Origin: Thermodesulfobacteriota bacterium | Lineage (GTDB): Bacteria; Desulfobacterota; DSM-4660; Desulfatiglandales; Desulfatiglandaceae | Assembly: GCA_028278625.1 (NCBI GenBank) | Contig: JANQDY010000038.1 | Span: forward strand, 1 to 37,926 | Direction: 5' to 3' | Length of the DNA stretch: 37,926 bases | In this document: positions 25,107-32,341 of the stretch, in pieces | How the letters are laid out: each line of letters begins with the position of its first letter | Numbering within the stretch: position 1 is the first letter of the stretch | Made by a program: the position numbers and the translations under genes | Notes under the pieces: model-generated | The model's input: the letters and a program-made list of their open reading frames with translations, nothing else | The model's database searches: none | Told to the model about the DNA's origin: nothing

Positions 25107-26573
25107 TCACTTTTCTTTTTCCTCTGTCAACCGGCGTCGTTGCAGATGTCTATCGTAGGCGGATTTGTAAGCCATGGTGTAGTTCATGATGTTCCTGACG
25201 TACATCACGGTTTCAAGATTTCCCGATCGTAGTGACGCCCTTTCCACATTTCCGAACCATGCGTTCGGGTCATACCCCATTTTGCGGGCCCGTTTCCGGT
25301 ATTTATTAAGCCGTCCCGGTCCGGCGTTGTATGCGGCCAGGGCAAAAAAGAACCGGTTTTCCTTACTGATGGCGGGATCTTTGGAATAGCGGTTCATCAG
25401 CCTGTTCATGTATTTTACGCCGGCATGAATATTCCCCTCCAACTCCATGTAGTTCTTTACGCCCAGCCATTCGGCAGTTGACGGCAGCACCTGCATGATC
25501 CCCACCGCACCGTGAGGGCTTTTGGCTTTCTGATTCAACGCCGACTCCTGAAACCCCTGCGCCATGATCTGGAGCCAGTCCATGCCAAAAGTTCCTGCTG
25601 CCTTTTGAAAATGGGTTGCCAGGGTAAATTTGGATCCTTTTGCAAAAGGATTTGTTATCCAATGGCTCCGTTTGAAATACTGATTAAACCGTTTCTCAAA
25701 AACCTTTCGATCTCTTTTGAGGGCCGATGCCATGGCGTCATTCATGCTTTTCAGCAGTTCCGGGTTATCCTTTCGAACCGCCCATGCGGCCTTCAACCCA
25801 GTGGCCACTGGGATATCCTTATGGACAACCAGATCGGGGAAAACCTTCTTCCACAAATCCGCAAATGCATCCGGCACCACGGCCGTGGAAATCAAACCGC
25901 CGTTGACCATTTCCATAAGGTTCTCATGGGCCACGTACGGTTCCGCCCGCATCACCGTTACCGGTTTCAATCCTTTCTTTTTGAAGCGATCATTCAGGGC
26001 GGCCATGCTTTCCTCTTGGGCGCTCCCCCTTGCCACATAGACCTCTTTTCCGGACAGGTCTTCCAGAGTGGAGATGGAAAAGCCCCCTTTTCGCGTCACA
26101 ACCACTTCGCTCACATTGTCAAAAACCGGGATGGTGTAGGCAAATTCCTTTGAACGGTTGGGTGTCACGAGGGTAATCCCCGCAATATCACCGCGGCCGC
26201 TTAAGAGTGCATCGCCCTGTTCATCGATGGTAACGGGAATGAAAATCACCGATACGGGAGGGGTCCCCTTTTTCCGGTTGCGGTTGAGGACGCGCTCATA
26301 CCCTTTAAAGAGCTCATAATCCAATCCCCGGGGTTGTCCCTTTTCATCCAGAAAATAGGTGCTTCGGTTGGGTACGACCAACACGCGGATTTTATGCATT
26401 GCCAGCATTTCCGGCAGATCACCAGTGCGATGGGTGAAGAAGGCCTCAATCAGCTTTTCCGCTGCCACTGTCTCCTGCTCGTCCGTGGCCGGAGATGTCT
26501 CTTGGGCACCGGACACGGATCCTAGGAGCAGCGCCAGAATCACTAAAAGGATAGAAATCGTTCTATTTTTCAT
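25107..26573 (-). CDS. MltF-like lytic transglycosylase with periplasmic solute-binding domain
   Basis: A 488-aa exported protein. A signal peptide (about 1-22) is followed by an SBP_bac_3-like regulatory domain (IRVLVVPNRSTYFLDEKGQP to about residue 300) and an SLT goose-lysozyme domain with catalytic glutamate in QGFQESALNQ, then GAVGIMQVLPSTAEWLGV and AAYNAGPGRLNKYRKRA. This is the MltF architecture: it cleaves peptidoglycan between MurNAc and GlcNAc. There is no lipobox, so it may be soluble in the periplasm. No clear ribosome site is seen before the ATG. Confidence 0.88.
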   Translation of the reverse strand: MKNRTISILLVILALLLGSVSGAQETSPATDEQETVAAEKLIEAFFTHRTGDLPEMLAMHKIRVLVVPNRSTYFLDEKGQPRGLDYELFKGYERVLNRNRKKGTPPVSVIFIPVTIDEQGDALLSGRGDIAGITLVTPNRSKEFAYTIPVFDNVSEVVVTRKGGFSISTLEDLSGKEVYVARGSAQEESMAALNDRFKKKGLKPVTVMRAEPYVAHENLMEMVNGGLISTAVVPDAFADLWKKVFPDLVVHKDIPVATGLKAAWAVRKDNPELLKSMNDAMASALKRDRKVFEKRFNQYFKRSHWITNPFAKGSKFTLATHFQKAAGTFGMDWLQIMAQGFQESALNQKAKSPHGAVGIMQVLPSTAEWLGVKNYMELEGNIHAGVKYMNRLMNRYSKDPAISKENRFFFALAAYNAGPGRLNKYRKRARKMGYDPNAWFGNVERASLRSGNLETVMYVRNIMNYTMAYKSAYDRHLQRRRLTEEKEK

Positions 26574-26621
26574 GGTCTTTGTCTTGCTCTTAAAGATGCG
26601 TTCTGAGCAAACCCTTCATTT

Positions 26622-26669
26622 GAAAAAGACATGGCGGCAAATACCGGTCGAGGATCTTTGGCCGCCATG
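26622..26669 (-). terminator. intrinsic terminator after the glycine-zipper lipoprotein gene
   Basis: On the minus strand, CATGGCGGC and GCCGCCATG (26661-26669 and 26630-26638) form a 9-bp GC-rich stem with a 22-base loop, followed by TCTTTTTC. It would end the Rap1a-like/glycine-zipper transcript and separate it from the MltF-like gene. Confidence 0.6.
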
Positions 26670-26712
26670 GCTTCACAAAAAGAAATGAATTCATCTCGCA
26701 GTAAGCAGAGGA

Positions 26713-26985
26713 TTACTGGCTCGCTTTTCCCGCGTTATACCCCTGCTGATAGGCGTTTTGCTCCGATTCCTTGTGCTTGCCGTAAAGATATCCGCCACCG
26801 GCACCCACGGCACCTCCGATGGCAGCGCCCAGGCCGGCGTTTCCAGCGATAGCACCGATGATGGCACCACCGGCGGCACCCATGGCACCACCGCTCAAAG
26901 TTCTTTGTTCCGTCTGGCTCATGCCCGCACAACCACCTATCGCAAGACAGGCGGCAATGATCAATGCGATTACCGTTTTTGTCAT
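26713..26985 (-). CDS. glycine-zipper lipoprotein (YMGG-like)
   Basis: A 90-aa lipoprotein. The signal ends in the lipobox LAIGGC with lipidated Cys at about 19. A glycine zipper follows (GGAMGAAGGAIIGAIAGNAG and GAAIGGAVGAGGGYLYG), then a short charged Gln-rich end. AAGGAG precedes ATG 26985; the open frame further upstream is unsupported. Such proteins insert in or bind the outer membrane; the exact role is unknown. Confidence 0.85.
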   Translation of the reverse strand: MTKTVIALIIAACLAIGGCAGMSQTEQRTLSGGAMGAAGGAIIGAIAGNAGLGAAIGGAVGAGGGYLYGKHKESEQNAYQQGYNAGKASQ

Positions 26986-27013
26986 GTCAAGCTCCTTTCT
27001 CACCTGGGATGAT

Positions 27014-27400
27014 TCACGGTTTACACGGGTAGGTCTCAATGAGGTAGCGAAACCACGTTTCAACCGCATCTTCGTCCATGTATTGGGGATGTTTTTCCAA
27101 CCAATTCATGTAGTTTTTCACTACTTTGGCACGCGGCGGTGGCGGATCGGGCGGGCAGACCAGGGGGCTTTTCGTTGGCCCGCCGTATTCCGCCGCATGA
27201 TAATGGTAGGACCCCACCAGAAAACCGAAGCAGAAACTGACCGCTTCCCTGTGAAGAGGATCGCTTTCAGGTGCCGTGCACAATGTCACCAGATCCCCGG
27301 CTGTATCAAGTTCAAAATCGTCCTCCGATACCGCCCCGGCCCATCCCGGCGCGCACAGAAGCACAGCGAGCACCAAAATCATCCATTTTCCTTTCATCAT
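27014..27400 (-). CDS. small exported protein, Rap1a/Tai immunity-like
   Basis: About 128 aa, starting at tandem ATGs (27400 and 27397) behind GGAGGAGG. The signal peptide covers MMKGKWMILVLAVLLCAP to about GAVS. The mature part has the spaced cysteines and helical pattern of the Rap1a/Tai domain: DLVTLCTAPES, FCFGFLVGSYHYH, LVCPPDP, and a final LIETYPCKP. Characterised members protect against type VI secretion amidase effectors; no effector or secretion gene is near, so here it may be an orphan or serve another periplasmic function. It lies 28 bases ahead of the lipoprotein gene. Confidence 0.7.
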   Translation of the reverse strand: MMKGKWMILVLAVLLCAPGWAGAVSEDDFELDTAGDLVTLCTAPESDPLHREAVSFCFGFLVGSYHYHAAEYGGPTKSPLVCPPDPPPPRAKVVKNYMNWLEKHPQYMDEDAVETWFRYLIETYPCKP

Positions 27401-27552
27401 ACCTCCTCCTTTCGAGTTTTGTGGGCGGCCGTATCTCCCAATCATTGGACGGACTGACCGCCCCATTAAATGATTTGCCCCTTAAACACTCAATAAGGTA
27501 AACCACCAAAAGGACGCATTCAAGGAAATAATTGCCATTTCCCTTGGAAGGC

Positions 27553-29739
27553 TCACTCACTTTCTATGATCACAATGCCCAGATGCCCGTCCACGGTGAT
27601 TGATTCGCCATTATCAATCCATCGGGTGACATCGGGTACGCCCGTAACACAGGGAAGGCCATACTCCCTCGCAATGATCGCACCGTGAATCAGCATGCCC
27701 CCGCGCCGCTCCACAATGGCCGCGCAGAGGGGCACCACATAGGTCATGGTGGGGTCCACAGCATCGCATATCAGCACCTCTCCCGCCTTGAAACGCCTCA
27801 AATCCCTTTGATTGTAGACAATCCGGGCGGTGCCTGAAGCAACGCCCGGTCCCGCCGGCTGGCCGATCAACTGTCGTGGCCTTATGGTGAACCCGGTATC
27901 ACGGTCCCCTTCCGGGGATACTTTCTTCTTGGTCTTCATTTTGCCGAAGCTCTTTTCGGCCGCAAGCAGACTCTCCTTAAGCGCCCTTCGTTCTTCACGA
28001 GCAAGTGTCAACGTCTCAAGTCTGACACGGCCCTCATTCATAACGCTGTCCAATTGGCTCTCAATTCCTGCGAGATGTATATTGTCATCATCCCGTAATT
28101 GATAGCTGGCCCGCGCCAGTTCCAGAAGCTCTTGCGCCTCCTTGCGCCTGTCACCCGCCAGAGAACCGAGAAAGGAGGCCGTCAATTCATCCACGTTTTT
28201 GCGGGGCCCTTTCTCCAGGGACAGGGTCTGCCTCGAAATTTCCAGGAGAATGGGCGCCAAATGGGTGCGGCAATCCGCTACCGAAGCGCCGGGGCAGCTA
28301 CTCTCCCCATAAGCTTCAATGAACCGATCGAGGGAATTTAGAAAATGCTTGGGCATTTGGGGCCATTGATTTGAAGCCAGATAGGCCCTTAAGTCTGAAT
28401 CGTTTCGAACAACCCCGGCCAGCTCTGCCATGGCCCTGTTCCTTTTGAGGCTCTCCATTTTCGTATCGGCCAGAAGAACCATGAATTCATGGGGATCATC
28501 GGGCTTTACCGCGTCATTGTAGAACTGACCGAAAAGGCGGGCCCCATGGGCAAAGGGAATGAACTGGTCCCAATAGGTTTTTACCCAGCGATCATATATG
28601 GCGGCGCATCTTGAGATCTCTTTTGCCAAGGCCAAAGGGTCCAGATTCTCTGTGTCAAGGCTTGAAAGCTGTTGAGCTTCCGCCCTCATTCGCGGAATCA
28701 GTCGTTCTTCTATCTCCCTTCGAAGGGATTTTAAATTCTCAAAACTCCTTCGCAGTGTCAGATACCACTCCCGTTGATCAAGACCCTTATCCTTTCTGAG
28801 GGTCGTGACCGGGCGCGATTGAAGCACATGGAGCCTGTTATTCAAAAAGGTCCATTCCACGTCCTGGGGAGCACCAAAAAGCCGTTCCACGGCCATGGCC
28901 GTATCATATACCGTTTTGACGTCTTTTGGACTCACGGGCGGCTTTGAGATCTTTTCCGGCGTCAGCGCATCTTTATGGACGCCTTTTTTCCCAGCACTCA
29001 TTTGGTATTCCCGTTTGGCGGGCGCATGGCTGATGATCTGACCACTTTTTCGCTGCAGCATCCAGCGATCCGGGTCAATGGTGCCGTCCACCATTCCCTG
29101 ATTCAATCCATAAACCGCCTCCACAACCACCTGACTTTCATCATTGGGATTGGCGCTGAAAACAACGCCGGATCGGTCACCCGGAATCATTTCCTGCACT
29201 ACCACGGCCATGGCGGCTTTTGCGGGATCCAGGCCCAGCTCTCGGCGGTAGAGGAGGGCCGCATCGGACCAAAGAGATGCCCATACCTTGACCACTGAGG
29301 CCAATATGTCATGGGTCCCATGGACATTTACGTAGGATTCATGCAACCCCGCAAATGATGTTGTGGTTCCATCCTCGCCCGGTGCCGAAGAGCGCACCGT
29401 CACCACACGGTCACCGATTTGCTTTTGGATGCCCGCTTCAAGGGCGATGGCCAGGTCCCTTGGGATGGGCGTATGAAGAAAGGCATTGCGAATGCGCAGG
29501 GCCGCATCCCACATCTCCTCCCAACGCATGCGGGCGAAGTCTTTTCGGTTCAGCTCCATCAGTATTCGCTCACGAAGTCCTGTATCTCTCACATAGTGCT
29601 CATAGGCCGCCACCGTAATGCAGATACCTTCTGGAACGGTGAAATTTCCATTGGCCAGACGGGCCAAAGCATAAAATTTCCCCCCTGTAACGGATGCTGA
29701 AAACTCCGTTATCTTATGAAATGGGATAATGATGGTCAT
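27553..29739 (-). CDS. PEP-utilising enzyme, rifampin-phosphotransferase/PEP-synthase-like
   Basis: A 728-aa protein. The N-terminal PPDK-type ATP-grasp domain (SVTGGKFYALARL, VVTVRSSAPGEDGTTTSFAG) is followed by a long helical middle region from about residue 330 to 610. The mobile swivelling domain at the C-terminus carries the phosphohistidine in GGMLIHGAIIAREYGLP (His about 685). The PEP/pyruvate TIM barrel of PpsA is missing. This ATP-grasp/middle/His order matches rifampin phosphotransferase, which phosphorylates a small molecule with ATP. ATG 29739 overlaps the upstream TGA (ATGA). The acceptor is unknown; rifampin resistance is not claimed. Confidence 0.82.
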   Translation of the reverse strand: MTIIIPFHKITEFSASVTGGKFYALARLANGNFTVPEGICITVAAYEHYVRDTGLRERILMELNRKDFARMRWEEMWDAALRIRNAFLHTPIPRDLAIALEAGIQKQIGDRVVTVRSSAPGEDGTTTSFAGLHESYVNVHGTHDILASVVKVWASLWSDAALLYRRELGLDPAKAAMAVVVQEMIPGDRSGVVFSANPNDESQVVVEAVYGLNQGMVDGTIDPDRWMLQRKSGQIISHAPAKREYQMSAGKKGVHKDALTPEKISKPPVSPKDVKTVYDTAMAVERLFGAPQDVEWTFLNNRLHVLQSRPVTTLRKDKGLDQREWYLTLRRSFENLKSLRREIEERLIPRMRAEAQQLSSLDTENLDPLALAKEISRCAAIYDRWVKTYWDQFIPFAHGARLFGQFYNDAVKPDDPHEFMVLLADTKMESLKRNRAMAELAGVVRNDSDLRAYLASNQWPQMPKHFLNSLDRFIEAYGESSCPGASVADCRTHLAPILLEISRQTLSLEKGPRKNVDELTASFLGSLAGDRRKEAQELLELARASYQLRDDDNIHLAGIESQLDSVMNEGRVRLETLTLAREERRALKESLLAAEKSFGKMKTKKKVSPEGDRDTGFTIRPRQLIGQPAGPGVASGTARIVYNQRDLRRFKAGEVLICDAVDPTMTYVVPLCAAIVERRGGMLIHGAIIAREYGLPCVTGVPDVTRWIDNGESITVDGHLGIVIIESE

Positions 29740-30188
29740 GGCGGCATATGAATTTCCGTCACCTGCTGAAACCGCTGCACCAGATAATAGGTTGAAACCC
29801 TCAATGAGAAAAACGCACAAGAAGGTGAACCCACAAATTCAGCGAGATACGGGTGCTTTTCCAGATAGATCTCCACGAGGCTCCCGGCTTCGGATCCCGC
29901 AGTCTCAGTTGCAGTGCCAACGGCGGTTACAGCCATGGCCCGGTGAATATCGGCGGCTTTGTTGGTCCGGTTGTCCACCAGCATGGACACGCGGGATTCA
30001 ACGGCAAGGTTGGCATATTTTCGGGTGGAACGGGTCGTGGCAAAAAGCAGATGTTGCAGATCCCTTGTGGCTGCAAAGGAGACCAGATTTGAATAGGGCT
30101 GACCGCCACGCTGCGTCGAGAGGACAGCCAATCGTTGCATTGAAAAAAGACTTTTCAGAACCTTCTTCAGATCCACCGGATCATTCAC
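29736..30188 (-). CDS. FMN-binding split-barrel (PNPOx-like) protein
   Basis: A 150-aa protein of the pyridoxamine-phosphate-oxidase-like fold (MQRLAVLSTQRGGQPYSNLV, LLFATTRSTRKYANL, VSMLVDN), which usually binds FMN or F420 and reduces small molecules. It starts with GTG at 30186-30188 after GGGAGAG. Its stop overlaps the start of the PEP-utilising enzyme, so the two are translationally coupled and probably act together. Confidence 0.82.
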   Translation of the reverse strand: MNDPVDLKKVLKSLFSMQRLAVLSTQRGGQPYSNLVSFAATRDLQHLLFATTRSTRKYANLAVESRVSMLVDNRTNKAADIHRAMAVTAVGTATETAGSEAGSLVEIYLEKHPYLAEFVGSPSCAFFSLRVSTYYLVQRFQQVTEIHMPP

Positions 30189-30504
30189 AACATCTCTCCC
30201 ATGCGTGCATTGATGCTCATATCAGAAACATGAGGATTATTTTAGATGCGCGTGTCCGCAATTTCAACCCAAAACAAAAGAGCAGCCGCTTTCCCTTCCT
30301 ATTTCCAACCTGTTTCAGTTTTTTATTGAAAACGGTTTTCTTTCCCTGTAATTATAAATATCAAAAGCGGTTGAAAGGAGGCGAACAGAGGGTCATACAA
30401 CATCGGGCAGTGCCCATTTTTCGCGGTTCCACGGTACCATTTCAGGGTGCAAAAGAAGGACTTTAATATAAACATTCTTTGGTTCAACTGAAAGGAGGAG
30501 CAAC
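30189..30504. other. 316-base divergent intergenic region
   Basis: It separates the minus-strand FMN-barrel gene from a plus-strand 50-aa gene. It is AT-rich at 30290-30370 and has two similar plus-strand ribosome-site-like stretches: TTGAAAGGAGGCGAAC near 30374-30389, with no usable start behind it, and AAAGGAGGAG at 30491-30500, which serves the small gene. TAATAT at 30464-30469 may be a -10 box; no convincing -35 is seen. No other gene is evident. Confidence 0.4.
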
Positions 30505-30657
30505 ATGGCGGAACAAGGATTTGTATGGGTCACCGATAAAGCGGGGAATCAGTTTGTTTGTCACGTTTCAGACCTTAAAAACCCAAAAGAGATTAGCGAA
30601 GAAGATCTCGAGAATTGCATGGATGACGCCACCATGGGGGTGAATATCGGGGATTAG
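30505..30657 (+). CDS. 50-aa small acidic protein, own transcription unit
   Basis: ATG 30505 follows a near-perfect AAAGGAGGAG ribosome site. The peptide begins MAEQGFVWVTDKAGNQFVCH, has a second part SDLKNPKEISEEDLENCMDD, and ends VNIGD before TAG. It has two cysteines, no signal or membrane segment, and an acidic C-terminal half. A perfect 12-bp terminator stands 48 bases after the stop, so it forms a complete monocistronic unit. I do not recognise the family. The WVTDKAGNQFVC segment suggests a small globular fold. Confidence 0.7.
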   Translation: MAEQGFVWVTDKAGNQFVCHVSDLKNPKEISEEDLENCMDDATMGVNIGD

Positions 30658-30705
30658 GATCGCGGCGTTCCCATGTTAAAAGACCATTAATATAGACACC
30701 AATCG

Positions 30706-30757
30706 AGCCCGAAAGCCGATACCGTCAGCGTGACTGATTGGCTTTCGGGCTTTTTTT
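30706..30757 (+). terminator. strong intrinsic terminator of the 50-aa gene
   Basis: Perfect 12-bp arms AGCCCGAAAGCC (30706-30717) and GGCTTTCGGGCT (30740-30751) are followed by a run of seven T (30751-30757). The 22-base loop is long but the stem is uninterrupted. No T-run lies on the minus-strand side. Confidence 0.88.
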
Positions 30758-30773
30758 GTTTCTCCGTGTCCGG

Positions 30774-32312
30774 CTAACGTTTAGATTCCGGATCGATACG
30801 GCAAACATGGGGAAGTCTCGGTGCAAACCGGTCAGGACCCTCTATGATACCACTCTTATCGGAGCGGGCGATCCCTCTCAGCATCCCCTTGAACACATAC
30901 TGATGAAAGGGATAAAGAAGATACCAATAGGCCAGACCGCCAATTCCTCTGGCCATGAATCGGGAGAGCTGCTGCAGTTCCGTCCCCCCTTCCGGAAGCC
31001 CATGGAGATGGAATTCAAGCACTGCCTCGCCCGGCAATTTCATTTCGGAGACAAGGGAAAGATGCGCTGACTCCCGCACATCCATGACCCTGAAAAAATC
31101 AACCGGATCACCGGGGTTCAGGTGATCGGGATGGGGCCGTCCCCGCCGCAGGCCCATACCGCCCGCCAGTCTATCCAGAAGCCCCCGAAAACCCCACAGC
31201 ATTGGGGATCCGTACCATCCGTTTTTGCCGCCGATCCGAACGACGGTCTTCCACACCTGATCAGGTGTCGCATCAACGATGACCCGGTATCCCGACTCCA
31301 AAACAGATCCCCCTGCATAGGGTGCGTCCCCGCATTGGGCCCATTCCGGATAATCGATGGGACCGGCATCGGCCCAACAGGTGTCGACGCACTGCTCCCG
31401 CACCTTTCCCAGGGCCAGGGCCATGGTTTCCCGGCAACCCAGAAGCCGCTGGGGAATAATGGACTGAATCCGGTTTTCCCGGCAGACCACCGGGTTTCGA
31501 AGTCCTTCGGCCAGGGGTCTGGCAATGTGTGAGGGGACGGGGGTTACCAGGTGGACCCAGTAGGCGCTGAGGCGGGGGGTCAGCACCGAAACGGGAATGA
31601 TCCAGCGCTTTTTGAGGCCGGCCGTTTCAGCATAAATCTCCATGAGCTGTTTATAGGTCAAGACATCCGGCCCGCCGATATCATAGGTCCCCCCGATGGT
31701 TTCATCCTGTTCCAGACACCCTTTCAGGTAGCCCAGAACATTCCTGATGGCGATGGGCTGAACAGGGTTGTACAGCCACCGGGGGGTAATCATGATAGGC
31801 AGACGCTCCACCAGGTATCGCATCATTTCAAAGGAGGCACTGCCGGATCCCAGGATCATGGCGGCCCGCAGAAAGGTGGTGGGGACCTCGCCCTCCTGAA
31901 GAATCCGGGCAACTTCGGTTCGGGAACGGAGGTGTTTGCTCAAGTCTTTGCCCTGAACACCCAACCCCCCAAGATAGACGATCCTTTCGAGGCCTCCTAA
32001 GGCGGCGGCCCGGGCCATGTTTCGGGCGGCATTTCGATCCGCCTGGGCAAAATCCTTGTGCCGGGGATTCATGGAGTGGACGAGATAGAAAGCGGCCCAG
32101 CATCCCCGGGCAGCCCTTTTAAGGGCCTCATCGTCCAAAAAGTCCGCTTCGGCCATCTCAATGTTCTCATGCCCGGCCCAGGATCGGGATCGCAGTTTGG
32201 CCAGTGAGCGGCCCAGCACGCGGACACGATAACCGGCATTTAAAAGCAGGGGAACCAGCCGCCCCCCCACATAACCCGTGGCACCACTCACCAAAACGGT
32301 TTTGTTGCGCAT
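30774..32312 (-). CDS. SDR-family NAD(P)-binding protein with C-terminal DUF2867
   Basis: A 512-aa two-domain protein. The N-terminal atypical SDR/NmrA-like Rossmann domain has VLVSGATGYVGGRLVPLLL and, instead of YxxxK, the atypical-SDR segments LVHSMN and IVYLGGLG. The C-terminal DUF2867 covers about 335-500 (SGYRVIVDATPDQVWKTVVR, GWYGSPMLWGFRGLLDRL), a START-like hydrophobic-ligand fold. The function of this common pairing is unknown. AAGGAG precedes the ATG. It is the last gene of a five-gene operon, 29 bases after the histidine kinase. Confidence 0.85.
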   Translation of the reverse strand: MRNKTVLVSGATGYVGGRLVPLLLNAGYRVRVLGRSLAKLRSRSWAGHENIEMAEADFLDDEALKRAARGCWAAFYLVHSMNPRHKDFAQADRNAARNMARAAALGGLERIVYLGGLGVQGKDLSKHLRSRTEVARILQEGEVPTTFLRAAMILGSGSASFEMMRYLVERLPIMITPRWLYNPVQPIAIRNVLGYLKGCLEQDETIGGTYDIGGPDVLTYKQLMEIYAETAGLKKRWIIPVSVLTPRLSAYWVHLVTPVPSHIARPLAEGLRNPVVCRENRIQSIIPQRLLGCRETMALALGKVREQCVDTCWADAGPIDYPEWAQCGDAPYAGGSVLESGYRVIVDATPDQVWKTVVRIGGKNGWYGSPMLWGFRGLLDRLAGGMGLRRGRPHPDHLNPGDPVDFFRVMDVRESAHLSLVSEMKLPGEAVLEFHLHGLPEGGTELQQLSRFMARGIGGLAYWYLLYPFHQYVFKGMLRGIARSDKSGIIEGPDRFAPRLPHVCRIDPESKR

Positions 32313-32341
32313 AAAAAGAGGCTCCTTGTAAAGGTGCGGGA

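Noticed and set aside
27553..29739. Annotation as phosphoenolpyruvate synthase (PpsA)
   Set aside because: The PEP-binding TIM barrel after the swivelling His domain is absent; the protein ends about 43 residues after the histidine.
30374..30440. Second small gene behind the ribosome-site-like TTGAAAGGAGGCGAAC
   Set aside because: No ATG, and no persuasive GTG or TTG with a continuing frame, lies at suitable distance.
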